The position numbers were made by a program, and so were the translations under genes. A stretch of 64,000 nt of DNA from Dactylis glomerata (Eukaryota > Streptophyta > Magnoliopsida > Poales > Poaceae). Shown one piece after another: positions 11,601-19,487 of the stretch. The notes under the pieces were generated by a model. It was not told the DNA's origin. It worked only from the letters and a program-made list of their open reading frames with translations, and did not search any database. The stretch spans positions 5,119,434 to 5,183,433 of the forward strand of contig QXEO01000236.1 of assembly GCA_007115705.1 (NCBI GenBank). The letters are read 5' to 3'. The first letter of the stretch is position 1; the number at the start of each line of letters is the position of its first letter.

Positions 11601-11907
11601 GGCCAGTGTAATCTACACACATGCGCAGAACTTTTGTGTTTTTCTTAGGAACTAGCACCGGATTCGCCACCCACTTGGTATGTATCACTTCCTTGATGAA
11701 GCCTGCTTTCAACAGCTTGGAAATCTCCTTTGCTATGGCGCGGCGTTTTTCATCTCCGAAGCGTCTCATGGCTTGTCTTACTGGCTTTGAGCCAGGAATT
11801 ATCTGCAGAGCGTGCTCGGCGAGTTCCCTGGGTACACCCGTCATGTCAGATGGCTGCCATGCGAAGATGTCCCGGTTCTCACGGAGGAACTCGACGAGCG
11901 CGCTTTC
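8683..11907 (-). CDS. pol: Tat pol: reverse transcriptase, dual RNase H, integrase
   Basis: An open frame follows the TAG at 11908-11910; the first Met is at 11844, giving 1053 residues to TAG at 8683-8685. RT occupies roughly residues 30-200, with VLVPKKN, FLDAYSGYHQI and the catalytic YVDD. The usual RNase H region follows, with the catalytic acids hard to place (VVSIVMVVERK for the normal D-A-S block). Then comes a second, archaeal-type RNase H, with MHFDGSK, AEYEALLHGL, CGDSNLV and AADTLSKLGS. Integrase has an HHCC finger (GECGHH...CHGCQ), a core with LDMVGP, TDNGTN and NGQVER, and a C-terminal GDLVLRL...WEGPF module. Length and order are full for the clade. The protein would copy the RNA and insert the cDNA. 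It shares a frame with protease and gag upstream. Confidence 0.95.
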   Translation of the reverse strand, partial: ESALVEFLRENRDIFAWQPSDMTGVPRELAEHALQIIPGSKPVRQAMRRFGDEKRRAIAKEISKLLKAGFIKEVIHTKWVANPVLVPKKNTKVLRMCVDYTGLNKACPKDPFPLPRIDQVIDSTAGSELLCFLDAYSGYHQIKMKRSDQLATSFVTPYGTYCYVTMPFGLKNAGATYQRTMQKCLADQIGRNIHTYVDDIAVMSKKQDGLIADLQETFDNLRKYNMMLNPTKCVFGVPAGQLLGFIVSHRGIEVNPEKIKAILDISRSIDLKDMQRLTGCVAAVSRFISRLGEKALPLYKLMKKSDEFVWTDEADAALKDLKRVLSTAPVLAAPEDQEPMLLYMAATNKVVSIVMVVERKEEAQEYGVQRPVYYVSEVLTESKQRYTHYQKLAYGVFLASRKLRHYFYDHKITVVSKAPLKDIINNSDATGRVAKWGIELASFDIAYKPRTAIKSQALAEFMADWKEAQETTPVPEPEHWVMHFDGSKLLHGSGAGVTLKSPKGDELSYVLQIHFPTTNNIAEYEALLHGLRVAKEIGVQHIMCCGDSNLVAQQVAGTYKARNEIMAAYRDEVDEMAKSFLGYDIKHVRQEDNMAADTLSKLGSSHRAVPPGVFLEHLRVPSVKMVDPENPEIASSPVMAVLPSNPPWAEPFLEYLTNKKLPEDEVQKRQIERRVKAYTIIDGQLYKRSTSGVFMKCISQVDGIEILREIHEGECGHHAAARSLIAKAFRHGFYWTTAKADADRIVELCHGCQMYSKQTHMPATALHTIPITWPFAVWGLDMVGPLKTAPSGFTHLLVAVDKFTKWVEAKPIRKLDGKTVLKFVKDIVVRFGIPHSIITDNGTNLSQGEVEEYCHHNGIRLDLASVAHPQSNGQVERTNGLIMSGIKPRLEAPLHRAAGAWAEELPSVLWSLRTTPNRSTGLTPFFLVYGAEAILPSDVQYDSPRVEAYKEEDAEASRQLSVDLLEEERDLAAQRSAIYQQNLRRYHSRRVRQRSFKEGDLVLRLKQQKSHKLSPPWEGPFVISKALLNGSYYLVDIRELDKRPSKKHKRRDPDDIYDETDRPWNIAQLRPFYT

Positions 11908-12657
11908 CTATGCGGGGGACAAATTCGTCCCAATGGCGGTAGTCTTGGCGGCATCGCCAGCGACAAGTTCCACCTGTTTTGTATCGACTATAGGCTTGAA
12001 GGTGGGCGGGGTGGCGGAAACGTCCTGCTTGGATGCCGGCATCTCCGCGGGGTCCGTTGCGGCGTGGATTTCTTTGAACTCCTCACCGAAGAACACTGCT
12101 TCCGCGAAGGCGGCTTCTCCTTCCTCGCACTCCTTTGCCTTTCTGAAGCTGCCATAAACGGTGATTATGCCATCCGGTCCTGGCATCTTTAGTTGATTGT
12201 AGATGTAGCATGGCCTCGCATGGAAGCTGTGGAAAGCGGGGCGCCCGAAGATCACGTGGTAAGTGCTTTTGAACGGGACTACTTCAAAGGTTATGGGCTC
12301 TTCTCTGTAGTTTTCCTCACTACCGAAGGCAACCTTGAGTGTGATGGACCCGAGGGACTTAGCTTGGCGACCAGGAACCACCCCATAAAAGGTGACCGCG
12401 CTATGGCGGAGTTGGGTCTTGGTGAGGCCGAGTTTTGTCAAAGTTTCCACGTACATGATGTTCAGGCTGCTGCCGCCATCCATTAAGCATTTGGAGAACT
12501 CATAGCCATGGATTACAGGGCATACCACCATGGCGTAATAGCCATCCGGGATATGCTCTGGATGATCTTTGCGGCTCCAGTGCACCGGTACTTCGGACCA
12601 TCTGACGTACTGGCGGATTTTTGGCACGGTGGCATTAAGTGAGCGCATAGCAGCTCT
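11908..12657 (-). CDS. Tat aspartic protease region
   Basis: The frame runs from just after TAG 12658-12660 to TAG 11908-11910; the first Met is at 12648, giving 246 residues. The active-site block CLMDGGSSLNI uses D-G-G-S in place of the usual D-T/S-G-A, a known Tat-clade form. The flap and second hydrophobic-glycine block (VIFGRPAFHSF) are present. It would cleave the Gag-Pol polyprotein. It is in the same frame as gag upstream and pol downstream and is separated from each only by a single TAG, so it was probably made as one polyprotein in the ancestor or is reached by readthrough. Confidence 0.9.
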   Translation of the reverse strand, partial: RAAMRSLNATVPKIRQYVRWSEVPVHWSRKDHPEHIPDGYYAMVVCPVIHGYEFSKCLMDGGSSLNIMYVETLTKLGLTKTQLRHSAVTFYGVVPGRQAKSLGSITLKVAFGSEENYREEPITFEVVPFKSTYHVIFGRPAFHSFHARPCYIYNQLKMPGPDGIITVYGSFRKAKECEEGEAAFAEAVFFGEEFKEIHAATDPAEMPASKQDVSATPPTFKPIVDTKQVELVAGDAAKTTAIGTNLSPA

Positions 12658-15024
12658 CTATGCCTTAGCCGTGGGGGGTCCAAGGAATGTGTGAAAGGCA
12701 CCTTTTTTGTCCTTGATTGGGTTACCCTTGCCAGCACCACCCTCTGCCTTTTCGGCGGGTTTGGGCGCAGGGTCTTCCTCCATATCACTGCCATCCCTAG
12801 ACTCCTTGTCTTTATCCGCTTTTCCTTTGCCACGAGGCAGTTGTCGCCGGCTGCGCTTGAAGCCAGCTTCTTGATCCGCCTTGAGGTCGTTGACAAACTT
12901 GCAGTTCCGGTTGGTGTGGTTGCACTTCCCTGAGGCGTCGCGGTGGGCAAAACATGGCATATCGCGGTATTCGTCGTAAGACACGGGGGCGGATGGCGCC
13001 GAAGCGGGAGTTGCAGAACTCCGCGGCTGGCCACCGCCACCTCCGCGTCCCCTGCCGCGCTGGCTGCTTTGACCCTTGTCAGCGAAGGTTGTGGCGACCA
13101 TGTCCGGGGCCTGCGGCTCTTCTGGCGGATTCTTCCGTTTGTTACTGCTATTCCGCTTTCCAGTGTTCTGGATGGTGGAAGCCTTCAGAGATTCGCGGGC
13201 GTCGTCGTCGGCGGCCGCGTAATTGCTTGCGATGGTGATCATGGAATTTAGGGTCAATTTCCCTTCGTTCCTTTCCCGCAACAGGCGATGGCGGAGCAGT
13301 TGGCCTCTCTCCAAACTGTCAATGAACGCGAGGATGGCGGATTCGTCAGTAACCCCTTCACAGGAGTTCTTCATATCCAGCCATCGCGCGAGGAAAGTTC
13401 GGGAGGTCTCGTCGTCGGCTCGTCGGCACCGTTGGAGGTCACCAATGTTGTGGGGTCTCTTGTAAGTCCCCTCGAAATTTTCCGTGAACGCAGTTTGCAT
13501 ATCGAACCAGGTTTGGATGGAGTTTTCTGCCAGGTCATTGATCCACTGCCTCGCAGTGCCGGATAGCATCAGGGGCAAATAGCGGACAGCGACATTGGGA
13601 GATCCCCCGACAAATTGTACTGCGTTGAAGTAGTCTTGTAGCCAGGTCAAAGGCCTATCGACTCCATTGTACTGGCGGATATTTTTCTCGATTTTGAACC
13701 CATACGGGATGGGCTCGTCACGAATCCATGGTCCAAAGCACTTAGGGCCGAGGAAGAAGGCCGTTTGAGACTTGGCAATCTCATTTAGATGGGTACGGGC
13801 GTCGTAGGGCTTCTGGTCCGGCGGATCCTTGCGGGAGTTGCGCGATCTTGCTGGCCCGCCACCACCGCCACCGCCGCCATGAGGGCTCCCTGGTGGGGAT
13901 GGCGAAGGGTCGCGTCTGCGCTTACTCTCGCCGTCCTGCGACTGTTCTCTGCAGCTACGACTTCCGTCCATTCTTCGTGAGGATGGATCATTGTCATGGC
14001 GGCGGGAGCCTTGCCCTTTGTCATCGTGGCGGCGAGTGGAGCGATGCTTATCCTTGTCACCGTCACGATGCGCGCCGTCGTCATGGCGAGATCGGTCCCT
14101 TCTCTTGGATCCGCCATCCCTGCTGTTTTCCCGTCGTGGCGGATCGTCTCTGCGTCCAGCGTCACGGCTTCGTCCTCGTTTGCCATCATTGTCGACTATG
14201 ACGATTCCTCCCTTAGGGACTTCGAACGTCTTATGCTTTGGCGGCGGCATGTTGGTCTTATGGCGAGGAGCAGCAGTGGTTTGTTGGTATCCGTAAGCCG
14301 GGTAGTTCTTGCGGGGTGGCGATGGGTTTCTCTGCGGACCTTTGCCATGTGGTTTGTCATCGGAGGATATTGGGATGGCGTGTCTCCGATTGCGGGCTTC
14401 TCTTCTTTGGATCTCTGAGGATCCGGTATGAGATTCGTTGTCAGGACGTCCACCATTGTTGCCAGCTCCCTGAGCTTTGGAGGCAGTACTAGACCTGCAT
14501 AGCGCAGGATCAGATTCAAGGCGTCGTGACGACGTAGCCTTCTCCTGCTGCACTAATGCCTTGGTCATCAGTTTAACTGCCGTCTCTAGGGCTGCTGGGC
14601 TTTTATTATGCTCCAATAGCTCCTTTGCAGCCACGATGTTCTCGATGGGCGTAGCCCTAACTTCATTGTGGTTTTTGTCCACGTATGGCGGATTCTTGAT
14701 GTACATCCTGGCCAGAGTTTCCGCTGTTGGTACGGTGAACTCAAGGTTTCGTACCAGCTGCGGGTCGCCTCCCTCGTTGATCTGGTTCTGGACGAGAGTA
14801 ACATACTTCTCCTCCATGTTCCTTGTGTGCTTCAGCGTGTCCTGAGCTTTAGCAATGTCGTCATCAACCTGCTTGCCCATCTTCTCGACTCGCTTTGCTT
14901 CCTTGAGGAGTGCTCGCCTTTTCTTCTCGAGATCGTTCACATCTCTGACATAGTCAGGGGTGATTGGATCTGCTAGAGTTCCATAGACGACCTTGTCCAG
15001 CGGGGTCGTGAAGTCTTCTTGGTG
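12658..15024 (-). CDS. gag: Tat Gag (capsid and nucleocapsid)
   Basis: The frame is open from just after TAG 15025-15027 to TAG 12658-12660; the first Met is at 14940, giving 760 residues. An N-terminal Lys/Glu-rich coiled-coil-like part (MNDLEKKRRALLKEAKRVEK) leads to a long Arg/Asp/His-rich linker. The retrotransposon gag domain follows (LPLMLSGTARQWINDL, TFLARWLDMK), then an RG-rich stretch and a Cys/His finger-like block (CFAHRDASGKCNHTNRNC). It would form the particle and bind genomic RNA. The reading continues upstream in the same frame into 15028-15906 with only the TAG between. Confidence 0.9.
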   Translation of the reverse strand, partial: HQEDFTTPLDKVVYGTLADPITPDYVRDVNDLEKKRRALLKEAKRVEKMGKQVDDDIAKAQDTLKHTRNMEEKYVTLVQNQINEGGDPQLVRNLEFTVPTAETLARMYIKNPPYVDKNHNEVRATPIENIVAAKELLEHNKSPAALETAVKLMTKALVQQEKATSSRRLESDPALCRSSTASKAQGAGNNGGRPDNESHTGSSEIQRREARNRRHAIPISSDDKPHGKGPQRNPSPPRKNYPAYGYQQTTAAPRHKTNMPPPKHKTFEVPKGGIVIVDNDGKRGRSRDAGRRDDPPRRENSRDGGSKRRDRSRHDDGAHRDGDKDKHRSTRRHDDKGQGSRRHDNDPSSRRMDGSRSCREQSQDGESKRRRDPSPSPPGSPHGGGGGGGGPARSRNSRKDPPDQKPYDARTHLNEIAKSQTAFFLGPKCFGPWIRDEPIPYGFKIEKNIRQYNGVDRPLTWLQDYFNAVQFVGGSPNVAVRYLPLMLSGTARQWINDLAENSIQTWFDMQTAFTENFEGTYKRPHNIGDLQRCRRADDETSRTFLARWLDMKNSCEGVTDESAILAFIDSLERGQLLRHRLLRERNEGKLTLNSMITIASNYAAADDDARESLKASTIQNTGKRNSSNKRKNPPEEPQAPDMVATTFADKGQSSQRGRGRGGGGGQPRSSATPASAPSAPVSYDEYRDMPCFAHRDASGKCNHTNRNCKFVNDLKADQEAGFKRSRRQLPRGKGKADKDKESRDGSDMEEDPAPKPAEKAEGGAGKGNPIKDKKGAFHTFLGPPTAKA

Positions 15025-15906
15025 CTAGTCCTCGGGGATGGCGGGTAGCGGCCTGGGTCCGCCATGAATCTCGGGAAGTTGCTCCGCGGCGGGATCAGCG
15101 GCTGGTGGCGGGTTACCCTGCTCATTGCCGGCATCTCCGCCGTGGACTGCCTGAGATGGCGGATCACCGGTTGTCTGCCCAGCATCATCTCCTTTGTTGG
15201 TGACAAACACCTGCTTGGCCGCTGCTTGTTGCTCTTCAAGTGCCTGCTGCGCCAATTCCGCCTCGAGTTTCCTCATGGCGGCATCGTAATGGTCAGAATC
15301 ATAGCCTTTGCTATCCCAGTCATCCGATTCACCACTTTCGTTAAGTGCCTCTAGGATGGATTCACCTGGGCTATCTTCTCCATTGGAGGTAGATCCCGAA
15401 GTGATACCTGCGAACGCAACAAGGCAGTACCGCGGTGTCTCTAACGCCAGATTGCTCATGGCGGATTCACTGCGATCTTCCACCACTTCCTCCACCACTA
15501 GGGCGGGCTGGGTGGGATTACTTTTCAGATCCGATCTGGATAACTTGGAAAGTTCCAGATCAGATGAGTCCTCCTCCGTATCCAGCTCGAAAGCGGTCCG
15601 TTTGGGGATTTCCGCCATACCAATCCGCCGGAAATTGGTTTCCGTAGCGGGGGTAGGGTTTGTCTCTCCAATGAAGATATGGATATCTCCAATCGGGATG
15701 ACGGTGAATCGAGCAGGGTCTTCTCTAGCCGGCACCCAGAGGTTATCCGCTGGGACGATGGGGAAGCCGGAATCGTAGAGGACGCGCCCGATGGCGACGG
15801 TGTCACCGATGCCTGCGAAGGCGGATCCCGCCTGGATCCGCGCTCCAGACGCGCTTTGCCCCACGGTGGGCGCCAACTGTCGTGGTTTCGTCAACAGATC
15901 TGCCAT
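15025..15906 (-). CDS. N-terminal extension of Tat Gag, reading out of the LTR
   Basis: From the Met at 15906, inside the 5' LTR, the frame crosses the LTR end and the primer site and runs to TAG 15025-15027 (about 293 residues). The middle is rich in Asp, Glu and Ser, with a low-complexity C-terminal part rich in Ala, Gln and Pro. No domain is recognised. It may be the N-terminus of Gag, cut off by an amber codon, or a separate ORF1 like that of Ogre elements. The annotated frame extends further into the LTR (16002), but that part is unlikely to be transcribed in the RNA. Confidence 0.6.
   Translation of the reverse strand: MADLLTKPRQLAPTVGQSASGARIQAGSAFAGIGDTVAIGRVLYDSGFPIVPADNLWVPAREDPARFTVIPIGDIHIFIGETNPTPATETNFRRIGMAEIPKRTAFELDTEEDSSDLELSKLSRSDLKSNPTQPALVVEEVVEDRSESAMSNLALETPRYCLVAFAGITSGSTSNGEDSPGESILEALNESGESDDWDSKGYDSDHYDAAMRKLEAELAQQALEEQQAAAKQVFVTNKGDDAGQTTGDPPSQAVHGGDAGNEQGNPPPAADPAAEQLPEIHGGPRPLPAIPED
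15860..15877 (-). promoter_or_regulatory. Primer binding site of the Tat element
   Basis: On the coding strand the bases directly after the 5' LTR are GTTGGCGCCCACCGTGGGG, which contains a TGGCGCCCACCG core that can pair with a tRNA ending GGGCGCCA. Position and form fit the minus-strand primer site of Tat elements. I have not fixed which tRNA. Confidence 0.75.
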
Positions 15907-16462
15907 AGGGGTAGGGATATGGCGGTTTGTGGAAGGGGGTGAACACGGAGGAGCGATCCAGGACGGTGGTAGCACGAGTTTACCCAGCTTCAGATCCCGC
16001 AACGGTGGCGAGATCCTACGTGCTGCTATAATTCACTATAAGGCAACAAGTGCTCGGTTACAATGATGAGGTTGGCTGTTTCGCTATGCGATTGGCCGTA
16101 AGATTGGTCTCTAACTTCTGCCTCAAGGGCTGCTCCACGCCGGGCTTATAAAGGCGCCTGGCGTGGGCTACACGTTGGTACCGGAGCGGATACAACTTGG
16201 AATCCTAGACTAAGTCATGCGCGTACGCTACAAGGTCACCCGCCATGGGCCGTCATCCGGATCCGCCATGAGCTCGCCGCTAGTAGCCCGCCATGGGCCT
16301 GTCTCCGGATCCGCCATAAGCGCCTGCGTCCAGTACCGCCGTGCCATCTTCAGCAACTGGGCCGCCCGGTATGGCGAATCCGCCATACCACCCCTGATGG
16401 GCCACCCTGGCTTGCTGATTTAGGACTACGTCGCTGGTATACCTATTTGGTATATCCCAACA
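15878..16462 (-). repeat. 5' LTR of the Tat element
   Basis: 585 bp, TG...CA, ending CCCAACA on the plus strand, followed by the target copy GCTTG. It is the promoter copy for minus-strand transcription and is near identical to 3635-4220. Confidence 0.95.
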
Positions 16463-19400
16463 GCTTGCATATGTGGTGTTAGTACTAACAGATGTATAAT
16501 TAAGTTATAAAACTAATGGCGCTGGTTTCATGTGATTTGGATCTATAGTTTTGGAACTATTCAAATTTGAAGTCCGCAGGATTTAAACAATTGCTAAATG
16601 ATTTTTCCTAAAAAAAACTAAATGGACCTAGCTTAACGGGCCGAGCGTGGCAGCTCCAGGATGGCCCAGCAGTGCTTCAACTAAACTGGGTGCTTTAAAA
16701 ATCGTGCTCCAGGCTACCTACGCATACACGACGTACGCTGCTCGCTGTGCTCGACAGAGAGGCGACGGTGCTCACCGGGGTTGGCTCGGAGGGGACGGCT
16801 GCGACGTGGGGTGGTAGCGGACCTCAAAGTAGATTTCCCAGGTGCCTCGGATGTGCGGGCGGAGCTCCAAGTCGTGGACTTGGTCGAGAGAAACCGAGGC
16901 GCCGACGCGGACAGAACCCTGACAACGGCGACCGTCGGCGTGCTGCATGCAAGAAGAAGATTGCTTCAGGGTCTATATAGAGAGATAAAAGAGAGATGGA
17001 AACATAGGGAGAGAGAAAGAGGACGGAGTGCGGCAGTAGCCTCGTCAACAGGTCGACGAGCTCCGGCTCGGTCTCTGCTTTGGCCGACGAAGAAACGAAG
17101 GGCTTCGCCTTAGGTGTCCCTGCGAGAGAGAGAAGAGAGTGGAGTAGTTGTGGGTGCGAGGGAGGGGAAGTGGAGGCTCGGGTTCGGACTTAAAGGGGCT
17201 GAGAGGCGTCGCACGGTGCACCCAGACCATGGCGGGGGTGGCAAAGTCCACAGGCCGGCTATTGGTCGGAGGCACGGCGTTGGAGCATGCGTGCACTCTG
17301 CACGCGTGAGAGAAGGTTTTGGAGGGTAGCTAATGGCTCGTTGCTACGTGGAAAGCTGTGGTCGTCAAGCCTTCGTGTCTGCCTGCCAGGCGCTCGACGA
17401 ATTGTCACGTCCAGAGCGGCGTCTCGCACGGCGTACAGAGGGAGAAATGGAGGCTGGTCTGGCACAAGAAGGAGGCTAGTGCGGTGCTTCTCCGTGGTGC
17501 TTGGTCCACATCAACCGGGAGAGGACGTGGAAAAGAGGACGGGCGCGTGTACTGCTTGACACGGTCACCACGACGTCCACTGGATGGCTTCCTTGCGGCA
17601 GAGAGAAAGGAAAACGTGATGGCACCTGATATTGCCTCGGTTCTCCCTGCAGTGCGGGCCGGGTGCTCAGCTAGGGGCGGTGCTTGATGATGATTGGGGG
17701 TCGAGGAGAAAGGGCGAGTGAGATGAGAGGGGTGGTACCAAATCTTTGCAGGATGGCACCCGATCTCCTTACTCCTCTCCAACGGGAAAAGAACAAGGGC
17801 CGCACTGTAGCATCCTGGAGTTTGACTAGAGGGGGGAGAGAGAGATATGGTGCACGCATGCCATGCATGGCATGGCCGGCTCCATCTTTAGACCAAGCAG
17901 GTAAAACAAGACATGGAGTATGGTGCTGTGCGTTTTGGTCATGCTAGATGGATTTAGGGTTAACAAGAAATAGGTCTTTGGGAGGTAGTGATGAAAATGA
18001 CAATTACAATCACCGATGAATATGATAGTGTTATTCACCAATTTATTTGGTCAACGTGATGATAGTGAAATAATCGATCATTGAGGCATGGTTGATGCAT
18101 AGATAATACCATTAAAAAATGGTCTTCATAGGTTTGGAACACAGAAATGAGTTTAACCCAATTTGGAAGAAACCCTAATGGAGTAGCTTTTGAGAGTTTT
18201 GAAGCAAAGCAAGATTTTGAGTGAAAAGGGGTCCTGCTTGTATTACAAAGCATAGTAAAATTTTCTTAAATTGACTTGATAAAATAAAGTGCAAGAAAAT
18301 GGCATAGGTACCATTGACATGTATTTTGTTAAAAAGGGAAAGCAATAAAGGAAATAGTTTTCTAGAAATTATTTTTGAATGGAAAATGTATGATTAAACA
18401 TATCAGTAGCATTTCCTACTTTCACTTGTGAAAAGGTTTTGAAATTGAAAATAGTTTGACAAAACTAGAAGTATTTTGGTAGCAAAATAAAATAAAATAA
18501 AAGAGAGACTTAGGGGTTTGGTCTATTTGGAGAGAAAACCATAATTTTAAACTTTGACAGTTTGCCAAAGGTCATTTGATTAATTGTCAAGGACTTGGTT
18601 TATTGAGATCATCAAAATAATTATCAAAGTGGAGGCCATCCATACCCTCACATGCATTTACTAGACAACACACATGCTGGTGGTCAACCAAGGTCGACAA
18701 GGATAAGGATCTCGATATAAATACGATCCTAGGATTAGAGGTGGATCTTAGAAAGATGCTAGGGGCGATACAAGAGATGAAATATGGATAGGGGAAACTT
18801 TAAGATAGATTTTGGGATTGAGATAATCACACATACACATATGGAATTTTTTCTTTGGTTGGTTTGCATTGAGAAGTTGATCATAGCCAAGTGGGGTTTG
18901 TGAAAGGTAAAATCCATAAATACCTTTATAAACCTTGGGTGGTATTCCCATAATTTTCAAAGACATGAATAGTACCAAGGAGGTATTCTTCCCCTTTTCT
19001 GCTATTTTTGAAAAACACAAAAAGCATTTGTGAAAATAATGTTATAGAATATATTTGTAAAAAAAATGAAATGAGTACTCATAGAGAGTGAACCTGATTT
19101 CTAATTTGTGATAAACTTGTGTTTTGAAAATAAATACTCCTTTCATGAGAAATAGAGTTTTAGGATTTACAAATAGGGAAACATCAAAATAAGTTTTATT
19201 CGAAAAAAAAGACTAAAATGATTTTATCAGAATATCCCCACTGGCCATATTATATTTTGATGTGTTTTAGATAGGTTAGGATACATGCCTACCTGTAGAT
19301 CATGCCTACATGCAAGCAACTCAATTAAAGTCAAACAAGATCACACAAGGTCATCTCATCACACATAGTCAAATGTGCACAAAGCTTTATTGGGTTTGAT

Positions 19401-19487
19401 AAATTCAAAAAGTTTTTGTTGGCCCTCATTTTTACCATACCAAACTCTCCTTAAACACAATTACAAAAGTTGGGGTGTCACATGGGT

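Larger units (their letters stand above)
3635..16462 (-). mobile_element. Complete Tat-lineage Ty3/gypsy retrotransposon with an antisense gene
   Basis: Two nearly identical LTRs (3635-4220 and 15878-16462) are flanked by the exact duplication GCTTG at 3630-3634 and 16463-16467. Coding is on the minus strand: a leader/gag part, gag, protease, then RT, RNase H twice and integrase, all in one frame broken only by TAG codons. The protease core DGGSS and the second, archaeal-type RNase H between RT and integrase are marks of the Tat clade. A plus-strand multi-exon gene fills 4747-8038, between pol and the 3' LTR. The LTRs differ by two substitutions and one indel, so the insertion is recent. Confidence 0.95.
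1058..19482 (-). mobile_element. Giant solo LTR of about 5.6 kb (split by the Tat element)
   Basis: On the minus strand it begins TGTGACACCCC (19482) and ends GGTCCCCACA (1058), a TG...CA unit. It is flanked by the exact 5-bp duplication TGGGT at 1053-1057 and 19483-19487. Excluding the nested Tat element and its target copy (3635-16467), 5592 bp remain in two pieces, 1058-3634 and 16468-19482. No gag, protease, RT or integrase motif and no internal direct terminal repeat were found, so a solo LTR is the best reading. A minus-strand TATA candidate lies at 16973-16980. The size is like the LTRs of LARD-type elements such as barley Sukkula, but I do not claim that identity. Confidence 0.75.

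Noticed and set aside
11621..12157. 178-codon plus-strand frame opposite to protease and pol
   Set aside because: Mirror frame of the conserved protease/RT coding sequence; no domain.
16747..17687. Several GC-rich ORFs of 70-125 codons on both strands
   Set aside because: They lie inside the giant LTR, overlap in many frames and show no domain; openness follows from base composition.
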